Below are positions 37,247 to 46,217 of a stretch of DNA of 50,105 bases, piece by piece. Where the stretch lies: NCBI GenBank assembly GCA_001917435.1, contig MNEA01000110.1, positions 1 through 50,105 of the forward strand. Reading direction: 5' to 3'. Under the pieces are notes generated by a model, which made no database searches, was not told where the DNA came from, and saw only the letters and a list, made by a program, of their open reading frames with translations. The position numbers and the translations under genes are program-made. Source of the stretch: Acidobacteria bacterium 13_2_20CM_2_57_6. GTDB taxonomy: Bacteria; Acidobacteriota; Terriglobia; Acidiferrales; UBA7541. The stretch's first letter is position 1; every line of letters begins with the position of its first letter.

Positions 37247-39124
37247 GTGCGCTCATCGGTACAGGTTCTCGTTCTTGCAGGATTGCTCGCGATTCCCGCT
37301 CGTGCGCAAGAGCCTGTGCACCAGCCAATTTTCAAGCTGCAAGAAGTGCTGATTGCAATGCGGGACGGAATAAAACTCCAGACAGTGATCCTAACGCCCG
37401 CCGATCAGCACGGACCGCTCCCCATTCTTTTTCGACGCACGCCCTACGGCGTTCCGGAAAGACCGCCGGAGCAGATTCCGGCGTCCTGGAAAGAGCTCGC
37501 TCAGGATGGCTACATTTTCGTCATTCAAAATTTGCGCGGGCGCTTCAAGTCCGAAGGCGTGTTCGACCTGACCTCGCAGGTGGACCTGACCAACCCGAAG
37601 TCCACCAACGAAACGACCGACGCGTACGACAGCATTGAGTGGCTGGGAAAAAATGTGCCGAACAACAGCGGCAAAGTGGGAATGTACGGAGTCTCCTACG
37701 ACGGCCTGACCACCGCGCTGGCGCTCCTGCATCCGCATCCGGCGCTGAAGGCCATGAGCGAACAAGCTTCGCCTGTCGACCAGTGGATGAACGACGACGA
37801 CCACCGCTTCGGTGCGCTGCGCGAAAGCTACGACTTCGAATATGCCGTGATGGAGCAAGCCGACAAGAATTCAAACACGCATTTCGAGTTTGAAACTTAC
37901 GACACCTATCAGTGGTATCAGGATTTAGGTCCGCTCTCGAATATCAATGCAAAATATCTTCACGGCAAGATTCCTTACTGGAATTCCACGATCGATCATC
38001 CGGACTACGACGACTTCTGGAAAAAAGAAGCGTGGGTGCGCCAGCTTCACGCGTCAACGGTTCCCAACCTGAACGTGGCGGGATTCTGGGATCAGGAAGA
38101 TCCCTGGGGACCGTGGCAGATTTTCCGCCACGCGGAGGAGCACGACCCCGAGCACACGAATTTTATCGTTGCGGGACCATGGTTTCACGGCCAATGGCAA
38201 TCGCCGAAGGCGGACAGCATCGGCCTGATTCCTTTCGCTGGACATGAAACGGCGCGCGAGTTCCGCGAAAACATCGAGGCTCCTTTCTTCAGGTATTACT
38301 TGCACGGTAAAGGCGAGAAGCCGAATTGGCAGGCCAGCACGTTCCAGAGCGGCTCGAACAGTTGGCACACTTACGCGGTTTGGCCGCCGAAGGAAGCGCA
38401 GGCGACAAATTTATATTTGCACGCAGATGGCACGCTTTCTTTTACCGCGCCGAACGCGGGAGAAAGCGCGAAAACTTATCGCGAATATATTTCAGATCCC
38501 GCCAATCCGGTGCCGTACCGGCAACGGCCTATTTCGCCAACCTATCCTGCAGGGGACTGGCGCACGTGGGAAGTGGCGGACCAGCGCTTTGTGGATGGCC
38601 GACCCGATGTTTTGTCCTTCCTGAGCGCGCCGCTAGAGCACGACATCACTGTCACCGGGCCGCTGGCGGCAGCGCTGTTCGCTTCCACTTCCGGAACGGA
38701 CAGTGATTTCGTGGTGAAGCTCATCGACGTTTACCCCGACAATGCGCAGAAAAATAGTTGGGCGCCCGATGACGGGCCGAAGCCCGGCCAGTATGCCCAA
38801 TCGCTGAACGGCTACGAATTACCGATCGCCATGGAAGTGCGCCGCGGCCGCTACCTGCAAAGTTTTGAGACGCCGCACGCGCTTGCGCCAAACCAACCGA
38901 TCGAATGGAACATTCCCCTCCGCGACCACGACCACGTTTTCCTGAAAGGGCATCGCCTCATGGTGCAGATTCAGTCCACGTGGTTCCCCCTGATTGACCG
39001 GAATCCGCAAAAATTTGTGCCCAGCATTTACAAGGCAGTTGCGTCCGACTTCACTCCAGCATCGCAGCGGATTTATTGCTCACCGGCGATGCCTTCGCAC
39101 GTGGTCCTGCCCATCGTGCACTAG
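37247..39124 (+). CDS. Secreted CocE/NonD family hydrolase (S15 type)
   Basis: 625 residues with a signal sequence ending ARAQEP (cleavage about 20). An alpha/beta hydrolase domain shows the nucleophile elbow GVSYDG with Ser150, then a helical cap. The C-terminal beta-jellyroll (X-Pro dipeptidyl-peptidase C-terminal domain) starts about 390 (NLYLHADGTLSF). The acid and His are expected in NLNVAGFWDQED and GPWFHGQW. This family contains glutaryl-7-ACA acylases, cocaine esterase and X-Pro peptidases; the substrate is open. GTG start, six bases behind GGAGGA; a TATACT box lies at 37192. Confidence 0.92.
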   Translation: MRSSVQVLVLAGLLAIPARAQEPVHQPIFKLQEVLIAMRDGIKLQTVILTPADQHGPLPILFRRTPYGVPERPPEQIPASWKELAQDGYIFVIQNLRGRFKSEGVFDLTSQVDLTNPKSTNETTDAYDSIEWLGKNVPNNSGKVGMYGVSYDGLTTALALLHPHPALKAMSEQASPVDQWMNDDDHRFGALRESYDFEYAVMEQADKNSNTHFEFETYDTYQWYQDLGPLSNINAKYLHGKIPYWNSTIDHPDYDDFWKKEAWVRQLHASTVPNLNVAGFWDQEDPWGPWQIFRHAEEHDPEHTNFIVAGPWFHGQWQSPKADSIGLIPFAGHETAREFRENIEAPFFRYYLHGKGEKPNWQASTFQSGSNSWHTYAVWPPKEAQATNLYLHADGTLSFTAPNAGESAKTYREYISDPANPVPYRQRPISPTYPAGDWRTWEVADQRFVDGRPDVLSFLSAPLEHDITVTGPLAAALFASTSGTDSDFVVKLIDVYPDNAQKNSWAPDDGPKPGQYAQSLNGYELPIAMEVRRGRYLQSFETPHALAPNQPIEWNIPLRDHDHVFLKGHRLMVQIQSTWFPLIDRNPQKFVPSIYKAVASDFTPASQRIYCSPAMPSHVVLPIVH

Positions 39125-39157
39125 GGAGGGAGAAAAGAGCGGACAGTCGACGAGGAA

Positions 39158-39487
39158 TCAATGGGTTCGCGGCGGCTCGGAAGTCTTGCTCAACACAAGC
39201 CAATCCGTGGTCGGTTGAAGCATCTCGAGCCCGATGGAAAACGAATGGTCTGGAAGGGGTTTGCAGTAAACAATGTGCGCGCGTGAATAGAGGTTGCCGG
39301 AAATAGTTCGAACGGAAACATCCTGATTAGGCTTCCACGGAGCTTTCGCCAAGATGCGTGCGCCGTGATGGCTGACGTTGACTGTGGATGCAATCTCATG
39401 CGCGGCATTCTCAAGGCTACAGAGTTCCACCAACATTGTCTCTGGGATGCGGCCTTCAGTCCGGACCGGCGGAAACATGTTTGTCAC
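39158..39487 (-). CDS. PilZ domain protein
   Basis: About 109 residues. It has both motifs of c-di-GMP-binding PilZ domains: RxxxR (RTEGR near residue 10) and NxSxxG (NVSHHG), followed by the strand pattern SRAHIVYCKPLPDHSFSIGLEM. The frame is open to 39502; GTG at 39487 has GGGAGA at a good distance. It sits next to a second PilZ gene on the same strand. Confidence 0.75.
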   Translation of the reverse strand: MTNMFPPVRTEGRIPETMLVELCSLENAAHEIASTVNVSHHGARILAKAPWKPNQDVSVRTISGNLYSRAHIVYCKPLPDHSFSIGLEMLQPTTDWLVLSKTSEPPRTH

Positions 39488-39523
39488 GGCTTCTCCCTGC
39501 AAGTGACCTTGAAGCGGACGGTG

Positions 39524-39844
39524 TCAGGCGCCAATGTAAGTCCGGAACGACGGCCATCTAACGCTGAGCCCTTGAATATTTAATCCGATGAAATATCGGT
39601 CGTCCCCGAATTTCTTGCAATAGACCACTTTCCCGCGGACGGTCGCTTCTTCCTTCAATGGAGTGAGCTGAGCCATCTCGCCGGTTTCCCAAGGATGGTT
39701 GGAAATTACCCGGGCACCGTTAAGGGATATGTTGTCCGTGCAAGTTAATTCAGATCCGTTGGCGGTCCGAACCTGTGTGTGGGCCAGGTACACCACCACG
39801 GCTATGGGGCGGCGCTTGTCCGTTCGTCCATTCAAAGTTCGCAT
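39524..39844 (-). CDS. PilZ domain protein
   Basis: 106 residues: RxxxR (RTDKR), NxSxxG (NISLNGA) and RGKVVYCKKFGDDRYFIGLNI match the PilZ pattern. The start is ATG 39844 (a GTG at 39853 is also possible). The stop is 37 bases before the start of the next PilZ gene, so the two probably form an operon; they resemble each other and may be tandem paralogues. Likely c-di-GMP receptors; target unknown. Confidence 0.75.
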   Translation of the reverse strand: MRTLNGRTDKRRPIAVVVYLAHTQVRTANGSELTCTDNISLNGARVISNHPWETGEMAQLTPLKEEATVRGKVVYCKKFGDDRYFIGLNIQGLSVRWPSFRTYIGA

Positions 39845-40064
39845 ACGGGGCACCTGACATGGGCATTACCGAGGAAACCCTGCGGCGTTGAGCTAGTGGG
39901 AGCCGCCGACGGTCAGGCTGATGCGAGTTTCTACTCATTTCTACTTAGCACCGAGCAGAATCCTTAACAATCAGGTGAAAACCCTAATTTTGAGCGATGT
40001 GGAATTCCATAGGACAAAGGCATTTTAGGCAGATCAATGCCCGATTCCATGGTGGAGAGGCTAG

Positions 40065-40640
40065 GTGCCCATGTTGCTGACGTGCACGATTGACGGCGTC
40101 TTTGTGGACCTGGAAGTTGCGGGGGCGCTGGGCGTGATGGAATCGATCCGCAAAGGGACTTCGAACGCCAAGGTTGTGATTTTTGCCTGTGTTGTCCATG
40201 CAAGAGAGTACACGGACGCACTAGGCGCAGGGGCGAACTTTCTTCTGCGGAAGCCGCTGAACGAGGACAGCATTGCACTGCACATCACGATTGCGAAGGA
40301 ACTGCTCGAACGCGAGCGGAGGCGCTACTTCCGGCATGCGGCGAGCGTCCCGGTGATTTTGAAAGAGGGAGAAGTGGAACAACATGCGCGCATGACCAAC
40401 CTGAGCGAAGGCGGCATGGCGGTGCGCACCGCGAGAGCGCTCAAACATAACGCGCTCATCGATTTTGACTTTGATCTGCCGGCGCGCGCGAGTGTTACGG
40501 GGAGGGGGCAAGTGGCGTGGACCAACACGGAGGGGATGGCAGGAGTCATTTTGCAGAATTTTCGCGGAACGGGGCGAGAGAATCTTGAGGCGTGGCTGAG
40601 AATTCAGGAGCAGCTGGGCACTGCGCGAAAAGGTAGTTAG
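40065..40640 (+). CDS. PilZ protein with a truncated receiver (REC) domain
   Basis: 191 residues. Residues about 10-85 are the second half of a receiver domain (IDGVFVDLEVAG with a possible phospho-acceptor Asp, then GANFLLRKPL with the conserved Lys), and about 90-185 a PilZ domain with RRYFR and NLSEGG. The first part of the receiver lies in the same frame upstream: from GTG 39975 it reads VKTLILSDVEFHRTKAF but meets TAG at 40026 and again at 40062. The current start, GTG 40065, directly follows the second stop and has GGAGAGG upstream, so a shortened protein can still be made. Confidence 0.7.
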   Translation: MPMLLTCTIDGVFVDLEVAGALGVMESIRKGTSNAKVVIFACVVHAREYTDALGAGANFLLRKPLNEDSIALHITIAKELLERERRRYFRHAASVPVILKEGEVEQHARMTNLSEGGMAVRTARALKHNALIDFDFDLPARASVTGRGQVAWTNTEGMAGVILQNFRGTGRENLEAWLRIQEQLGTARKGS

Positions 40641-40774
40641 AAAAAGGAAAGAAAGCGGCAAAAAACAAAAGGAGAAACATCCACGGGAGGCCACGAGCAG
40701 ATTGAGCAGCCCGGGCGACAGCTAAACCGGCAGTTGGAGACGCAACCGCCCGGGTGCTGGAGATCGCGAGGAAT

Positions 40775-41014
40775 CTAGCCCTGCGGCTGATCCTTTTTCA
40801 TGCCGTCTTTCTTGTCCATCTTGTCTTTTTTGTCCTTCTTCATTTTCTTGGACTTTTTGTCTTTTTTCATGTCGTTCTTCTTCATGTCGTCTTTTTTCAT
40901 TTCATCTTTCTTATCCTGGTCCTGCATCTTCTCCTGCGGCGGGTGAAAAGCAAAAACTGGCGCCGCGGTAGCCAAGGCACAGAACACAGCGATGGTCATC
41001 AGGAGCTTTTTCAT
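40775..41014 (-). CDS. Small secreted Lys/Asp/Met-rich protein (MxKD repeats)
   Basis: 79 residues from ATG 41014 (AAAGGG upstream): a signal peptide (MKKLLMTIAVFCALATAAPVFA) and a mature part made of MKKD-like repeats (KKDEMKKDDMKKNDMKKDK...), resembling the described pentapeptide MXKDX repeat proteins. Function unknown; the repeat is highly charged and probably unstructured. It lies between the REC-PilZ gene and aroF. Confidence 0.75.
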   Translation of the reverse strand: MKKLLMTIAVFCALATAAPVFAFHPPQEKMQDQDKKDEMKKDDMKKNDMKKDKKSKKMKKDKKDKMDKKDGMKKDQPQG

Positions 41015-41169
41015 GAGTATCCCTTTCGAAGTTGGTTTTGTTCGGCACACCAAGACGCAGACGCCCCGGTGTGCCCATGAGAGCCGGGACGCGGAAGAAG
41101 GTTGCAGACCGGTTTGAATTTTTTGCGAGTGCGGTCGGAGAGGGTTCGAAAGAGCAAATCTGGGCAGTA

Positions 41170-42198
41170 TCAGTTGATGGAGCGATGCAGAACGGCGGCG
41201 ATTTGGCGCATTTCTTCGGCGAGGGCGATGAATTCCACAGGGAGCAGAGATTGCATGCCGTCGGAGAGTGCCTTGTCCGGCTCGTGATGGACTTCGATGA
41301 GCAGGCCATCGGCGCCAACGGCAACAGCGGCGCGGGAAAGCGGCAAGACTTTGTGCCGTTTCCCGGTGCCGTGGCTGGGATCGACAAAGATGGGAAGATG
41401 GCTGCGTTTTTTTACCGCGGGCACAACAGCGAGATCCAGCGTGTTACGTGAAAAATCGGAGAACGTCCGGACGCCGCGCTCGCAGAGAATGACGTTGTAA
41501 TTTCCCTCGGAGAGCACGTACTCGGCAGCCATAAGGAATTCGTCAAGCGTGGCGGACATGCCGCGCTTGAGAAGAATAGGCTTTTTGGCGCGGCCGGCGC
41601 GCTTGAGCAGAGAGAAATTCTGCATGTTGCGAGCGCCGATTTGGATGACGTCGGCGTATTCTTCGACGAGGTCGAGCGATTCGTTGTCAATCGCTTCGGT
41701 GACGATGCCGAAGCCATACTTGGCGCGTACTTTCGAAAGGATCTTAAGGCCGTCTTCGCCAAGGCCCTGGAAACTATACGGGGAAGTGCGGGGCTTGTAG
41801 GCGCCGCCACGAAAGAGTCGCGCGCCGGATTTTTTTACGCGCTCAGCGATGGCCAGACATTGCTCCTCGGATTCCACGGCGCAGGGGCCAGCGACAAGTG
41901 CAACATGCTGGCCGCCGACGATGACGTCTCCAGAAGGCGTGGGGATTCGAAAGATGCTGTCTTCTTCCTTGGCGTCCCGGCTGACGAGTTTGTAAGGCTT
42001 GCTGACGGGAATGCATTCGCCGACGCCGGGCATGGATTCGAGCACGCCAAGGTCGACTGCGCCTTTGTTGCCAGTGATGCCAATCGCCGTGCGAATTGAT
42101 CCGGGGATGGGGTGCGCCTTGAGGCCCAGGCTTTCAATGCGCTTGCAGACTTCGCGTACCTGTTCTTCAGTAGCGTGAGACTGCATGACGACAAGCAT
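41170..42198 (-). CDS. aroF: 3-deoxy-7-phosphoheptulonate synthase (DAHP synthase)
   Basis: 342 residues, type with an N-terminal ferredoxin-like domain (about 1-70: [23 protein letters not shown]) and a TIM barrel. It catalyses PEP plus erythrose 4-phosphate, the first shikimate step. Family blocks: [44 protein letters not shown] and [12 protein letters not shown] with the metal His. Start ATG with AAAGGGAA. No other shikimate genes are adjacent. Confidence 0.95.
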   Translation of the reverse strand: MLVVMQSHATEEQVREVCKRIESLGLKAHPIPGSIRTAIGITGNKGAVDLGVLESMPGVGECIPVSKPYKLVSRDAKEEDSIFRIPTPSGDVIVGGQHVALVAGPCAVESEEQCLAIAERVKKSGARLFRGGAYKPRTSPYSFQGLGEDGLKILSKVRAKYGFGIVTEAIDNESLDLVEEYADVIQIGARNMQNFSLLKRAGRAKKPILLKRGMSATLDEFLMAAEYVLSEGNYNVILCERGVRTFSDFSRNTLDLAVVPAVKKRSHLPIFVDPSHGTGKRHKVLPLSRAAVAVGADGLLIEVHHEPDKALSDGMQSLLPVEFIALAEEMRQIAAVLHRSIN

Positions 42199-42382
42199 GA
42201 AGGGTTCCCTTTGCGTGGCGAGTGAATACTGAGTTTACGGCAAGGTGTCGAACTGCCGCAAATCCAGGGCCCGCATTTGGTCGGTCAGTACGACCGCGTT
42301 GATATGAAGTGCTACTCCAAAGACTCGTGTACTGGCGGCATGGATCTAGGCCGCTCGACTGGAATTCGGTTATCCTTCGGTC

Positions 42383-42754
42383 ATGGATCCGATTATCACA
42401 GGCGCGATCCCCGTTCTTCCTGCCGCCGACACGACAGAATCCCTGAGATGGTGGACGGAGATCTGTGGCTTCAAGGAAACTTTTCGCGACGCCACGCCAC
42501 CGAACTACGCTGGAATCAACCGCGGCGAAGCCTACCTGCACATAGCCGGTATGAGGGACAAAGAACTGGCGCGCAAGGTCGGAGACCAGACCATGGTGCG
42601 CATCGCCGTTCAAGGCATTGAGGCCATGTATGCGGAATACCAGAAACGCGGGGGAAAAGTGCACCCCAATGGTGCACTACAAACCAAGCCCTGGGGGACG
42701 AAAGAGTTCGGCGCGGTTGACCCCAACGGGGTGTGCGTGACGTTTCAGGAATGA
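42383..42754 (+). CDS. VOC superfamily (glyoxalase/bleomycin-resistance-like) protein
   Basis: 123 residues with the paired beta-alpha-beta-beta-beta units of the vicinal-oxygen-chelate fold: ITGAIPVLPAADTTESLRWWTEICGF and then KPWGTKEFGAVDPNGVCVTF. The second half ending in D-P-NGV-F is typical. Metal ligands cannot be identified with certainty. The substrate is unknown. A single gene, ATG 42383 without an obvious ribosome-binding site. Confidence 0.85.
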   Translation: MDPIITGAIPVLPAADTTESLRWWTEICGFKETFRDATPPNYAGINRGEAYLHIAGMRDKELARKVGDQTMVRIAVQGIEAMYAEYQKRGGKVHPNGALQTKPWGTKEFGAVDPNGVCVTFQE

Positions 42755-42830
42755 GAGTTATTAATTAGCTTGATCGCCGCAGCTTGCCTAAGCAGAAAAA
42801 CTCCTGTTTCCGCCTCACCCCACGGAAGTC

Positions 42831-43271
42831 CTAGCGCCTTCCCTTGTTGTGGGCGTACAACCAGCCGGTGCCGTCGCAAAGGCCGCAACGAGTCGCTTCG
42901 GTGATCCCTGTGCCCGCGCACGCAGAACATTGGTTCCAATCGTCGGCGTTGAGAGCGCTTCCATTGACTCCAACGCACCGTTTCCCTGCGACTGTCTGCG
43001 CACATTGGCCGTTAACGAGGTTCGCAGCATAGGAAACAGCGCCGCAGCGCGTGCACACAGCCACGGGCCTGGGTTTCGTGTTCTCGCTCGTTTTCCTTTC
43101 TTGTTCTTCAAGGACTGCCTTCCGATCAGTCTGGTCCTCCTTTGGACATGAGTGGGCCGGCGGAGGCGGCAAATCGCTTTCTTTCACCGGCGTTCTAGGC
43201 CAGTCGAACGAACAGGAATCACACACGTATCGAAACAGGTTCGGGAAAACCTGCTTCTTTTCAAGCGGCAT
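42831..43271 (-). CDS. Zinc-ribbon protein with a DnaJ-like CxxCxGxG domain
   Basis: About 146 residues. It begins MPLEKKQVFPNLFRYVCDSC, behind GAGGG at a good distance; the frame is also open to ATG 43331. Pairs of Cys occur at CDSC, CTRCG and C-x8-C. The C-terminal part CSACAGTG and CGLCDGTGW carries two copies of the DnaJ-type CxxCxGxG zinc-binding motif. I do not know this as a named family; the function is likely protein or nucleic acid binding. Confidence 0.65.
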   Translation of the reverse strand: MPLEKKQVFPNLFRYVCDSCSFDWPRTPVKESDLPPPPAHSCPKEDQTDRKAVLEEQERKTSENTKPRPVAVCTRCGAVSYAANLVNGQCAQTVAGKRCVGVNGSALNADDWNQCSACAGTGITEATRCGLCDGTGWLYAHNKGRR

Positions 43272-43376
43272 AAACCAACCCTCATCGGCTACATTGGGCA
43301 ACACGCCCGAAGCTTCGCATTTCCTGTCCATTTTACGACAATATGTAGCTCATTCAGCCCATCATGAGGCCAATGG

Positions 43377-45503
43377 CTACATCTTTCGGGATGAAGAGTT
43401 ACCAGCGTATTGGAGGCGCGCTGCCCGGTCGGCGTATGCAATTCCCCATTGCTGCAAGCGCCTGACGAGTTCGGCCGCGACGCCAGCATCACGGAACTGT
43501 TGCGCCGCTTCCCATACGTTTCCGCCACTGATATCACCGTAGGCCTGGGGAGGAGCATAGGGCCGCGCGGGCGATCCACCCATCGGCAAGTACTTCGCGA
43601 CCGGGTATTGCAGATTCTTATCCATCCATGCGGCGAGTAGCGAAGCGGTTAGCGCACGACGTAATTCGATCGGCAGCGGCTTGAAGATCGGTTCCCAAAC
43701 GGGACTAATCATGATGCGAGGATCGACATTCTGCTCCGGCCGCCAACCTTGCTTGTAATCGTCGGGACCCAAGTGAGGATCGGTGGACTGCAGCGCCTTG
43801 GTTACGGCCACAAGCAGCCGCGCCGGCTCCGGCTGGTGCGTCTGGGCATATAGGTCGTTGAACCGGCCGATCACATAAACCCAATCCACGGGACCGCGAT
43901 CCCGATGTTGATGATTGCCGCTGTTCAGGACGATTTGCAACTCATACCAGGCCGCCATGAAATATTCGTTGGTCAACGCACTACCGCCAACTCCAGCCGC
44001 CCCATCCGGAATGAGCGCTGACGATGGAGCGGTCTCTGCCGGAATGGTGTTGCACCAGGTGCGGGTATACGCAAGCGATCCGAAAATTTCGCTGCCGCGT
44101 CCGTCCAGCCCAAACTCCTGCACCATCTCCCACGTCTTCACGAGCTGCCATAGCTGGGTCGAGTACACTTTGTCGGTCAGCGCGGGCGACCACTCTATCT
44201 TTGGCCTGACGAAGCGTTTGAGGAAAGCACGCCGCGCTTGAGTCCAGTCGTCGAAGGCGGCAGGGATGGGGCGAACGTTGTGATCGGAAGATTGGGCAGC
44301 CGCCAGAAGGGTGCGCAGTGGCTGCTTCGCGCTGCGTTTGCTTTTGCCCTCTGGCTGCGTTTCGCCATCGTACAGGGCTGCGAATTCGCTCTGCGCAAAC
44401 TCTGGTCCCCAGGCATCCTTGGGATGCACGCGGGGCAGCCAACCGCTCCAATCGGGAAGTTGCAAGGCAATAGGAATCTCGCGAGGATTGAGGTTGCCGT
44501 CGGGACGAAAAATGTCGGGAGTAATCTTTCCCGCGACTTCGCGGAGACTGGAGACGTTTCCTGGAGAACTGGCGGCATCACCTTTCACCTTGGCGCCGTG
44601 CTGGCTGACCAGATACGGCAGCGCGCCCATATCTCGGTCAAGAACCCAGGAGAGTCCGGCACCAGCCGCCCAGTTCGAGACAGGCTGCTCGTCGAGCCCC
44701 GGTCCGGGCTGGTAAGGTGGGTTCCACGGGCGGCCCGCACTCGGTAACGGCAGGTTGCGAATATAGCTAGCGATCTGTTCGCCCTGCAGCGTGGACAAGC
44801 CATGGAAGCGTGAGCGGTCAACAATGCTTCCGTTGGAGAAGTTGAAGTATTTCAGGTCGCGCCCATCCTTCGCATGACAGTCCGCGCAGCGCGCCTGAAT
44901 CCTCGGACTATTGGGGAGGCTGCTTGCCACCAGGGGGGCGGTCTGCCAGAGTTCCCGCCCAGCCTGGATAGAGGCCGGATCGGGTAAGGGTGGAGTCCAG
45001 GTTTCGGGCGCATCTTCCACAAAATCGTCTGGCCGCACGATCTTGCTTCCGTCGCTGGTCAGGAAGTTCAATGCAAGGACGCGGTAGGCGCTGACGATCC
45101 CGTCGGTTTGATTGAACCGGAAGCGGAGTGTGTTAGTGCCAGGGACGACCGAGCCGTTCGGGAGCGAGAGAGTCATTACGAGTGTGGAGAAGCCTCCGCC
45201 AATTCCACCGAAACTCTTGGCAGGCTCGGGGATTGAGACAGTGTTGTTGTTAAGGGGTATCCAGGCGCTCGTGTTGACTTGAACGCTGGCCTGATCCGCA
45301 TAGCGCAGCGCGTGGACCTGCAGCCAGAGCGATCGCACTGACTCGGCTTGTCCATCCTGAAGGGTGATGGTCCTGCTTGCCGTCGTGCCCTGTGCGCCCA
45401 GAACTTCGATCGGCAGTAAAATTCGGTCCGTGGTGGCACGCGCGAATCCCAGGGAAATTGCTGCGGCAGCCAGGATAGCCAGGAATAGACGCAACGACCT
45501 CAA
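43377..45503 (-). CDS. Secreted mono-heme cytochrome c-like protein
   Basis: About 708 residues from TTG 45503, which has GGAG five bases upstream; the frame is open to 45560. A signal sequence (RLFLAILAAAAISLGFARA) leads to a beta-rich N-terminal domain (LLPIEVLGAQGTTASRTITLQDG), then a cytochrome c fold with one CADCH heme site (about residue 206 from this start) and RELWQTAPLV upstream. A large C-terminal region of about 400 residues, Trp-rich, has no other heme motif. It is probably periplasmic electron transfer or a carrier for a reductase; exact role unknown. Confidence 0.75.
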   Translation of the reverse strand: MRSLRLFLAILAAAAISLGFARATTDRILLPIEVLGAQGTTASRTITLQDGQAESVRSLWLQVHALRYADQASVQVNTSAWIPLNNNTVSIPEPAKSFGGIGGGFSTLVMTLSLPNGSVVPGTNTLRFRFNQTDGIVSAYRVLALNFLTSDGSKIVRPDDFVEDAPETWTPPLPDPASIQAGRELWQTAPLVASSLPNSPRIQARCADCHAKDGRDLKYFNFSNGSIVDRSRFHGLSTLQGEQIASYIRNLPLPSAGRPWNPPYQPGPGLDEQPVSNWAAGAGLSWVLDRDMGALPYLVSQHGAKVKGDAASSPGNVSSLREVAGKITPDIFRPDGNLNPREIPIALQLPDWSGWLPRVHPKDAWGPEFAQSEFAALYDGETQPEGKSKRSAKQPLRTLLAAAQSSDHNVRPIPAAFDDWTQARRAFLKRFVRPKIEWSPALTDKVYSTQLWQLVKTWEMVQEFGLDGRGSEIFGSLAYTRTWCNTIPAETAPSSALIPDGAAGVGGSALTNEYFMAAWYELQIVLNSGNHQHRDRGPVDWVYVIGRFNDLYAQTHQPEPARLLVAVTKALQSTDPHLGPDDYKQGWRPEQNVDPRIMISPVWEPIFKPLPIELRRALTASLLAAWMDKNLQYPVAKYLPMGGSPARPYAPPQAYGDISGGNVWEAAQQFRDAGVAAELVRRLQQWGIAYADRAARLQYAGNSSSRKM

Positions 45504-45754
45504 TTTTGCTCCAGCAGGCACAGCAGAACAGCTAAGCTCGAAGTATTCTTCCGATCGCAAATCGTGTCAATGAAGACCTTTGTCCGGGCTCGCAAGGGCG
45601 CTGACAGAGAGAGGCATTTTCTTCCGCCGGACGGCCAGCAGGGATGCACTTCACGGCTCAGGGGGAAGGGGCGTTACGAAATTCGGTTGACGATGGCGGA
45701 CGAAAAAGCATTCAATATTCTGGTTATCTACTTTAGCCCCAGCCGGAGGGCTTG

Positions 45755-46162
45755 ATGGCCGGTTTGATGATACAAGTTCCCAAAATCGTGTCCGCGGCAG
45801 TCATCACGATATGCTTCGGGCTGATTCACGCGACGCCGCCTATTCAGTCTTTTTTACGTTCTGGCCAGGAAGTGCCGCAGCCTAACTCACCTCAGAATCC
45901 AGATGCCAAACCGAAAGCTCACTCTGTAAGTCTGAGTTGGAAGGCTAGCACCTCTAAAGTTGTCGGTTACAACGTGTACCGGGCAGAGAAATCCGAAGGT
46001 CCATTCACGAAACTGAATTCGTCTCCGATCCCCAAAACGAACTACAAAGACACCGGAGTCCAAGCTGGTCACTCTTATTCTTACAAAGTCGCGGCTATAG
46101 ACGCCAAAGGCAAAGAAAGCGAATCCACGATTATGATCCGGGCCGTGGTTCCGCCATCATAG
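45755..46162 (+). CDS. Secreted FN3-domain protein
   Basis: 135 residues. Signal-like N-terminus (about 12-30), then one fibronectin type III domain: SVSLSWKASTSKVVGYNVYRAEKSEGPF through GHSYSYKVAAIDAKGKES. The start is ATG 45755, behind GGAGGG. The domain resembles the FN3 end of the broken ASH-domain gene that faces it (46218). The function is probably surface or carbohydrate binding. Confidence 0.75.
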   Translation: MAGLMIQVPKIVSAAVITICFGLIHATPPIQSFLRSGQEVPQPNSPQNPDAKPKAHSVSLSWKASTSKVVGYNVYRAEKSEGPFTKLNSSPIPKTNYKDTGVQAGHSYSYKVAAIDAKGKESESTIMIRAVVPPS

Positions 46163-46217
46163 ATAAGCGTGCCTCCGGCCTGCCGCACAACGCCTAGACT
46201 CCAATGTTATGCAGCAA

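Noticed and set aside
38290..38306. TTCAGGTATTACTTG resembling the palindromic element
   Set aside because: It encodes Phe-Arg-Tyr-Tyr-Leu inside the CocE-type gene and is probably a chance likeness.
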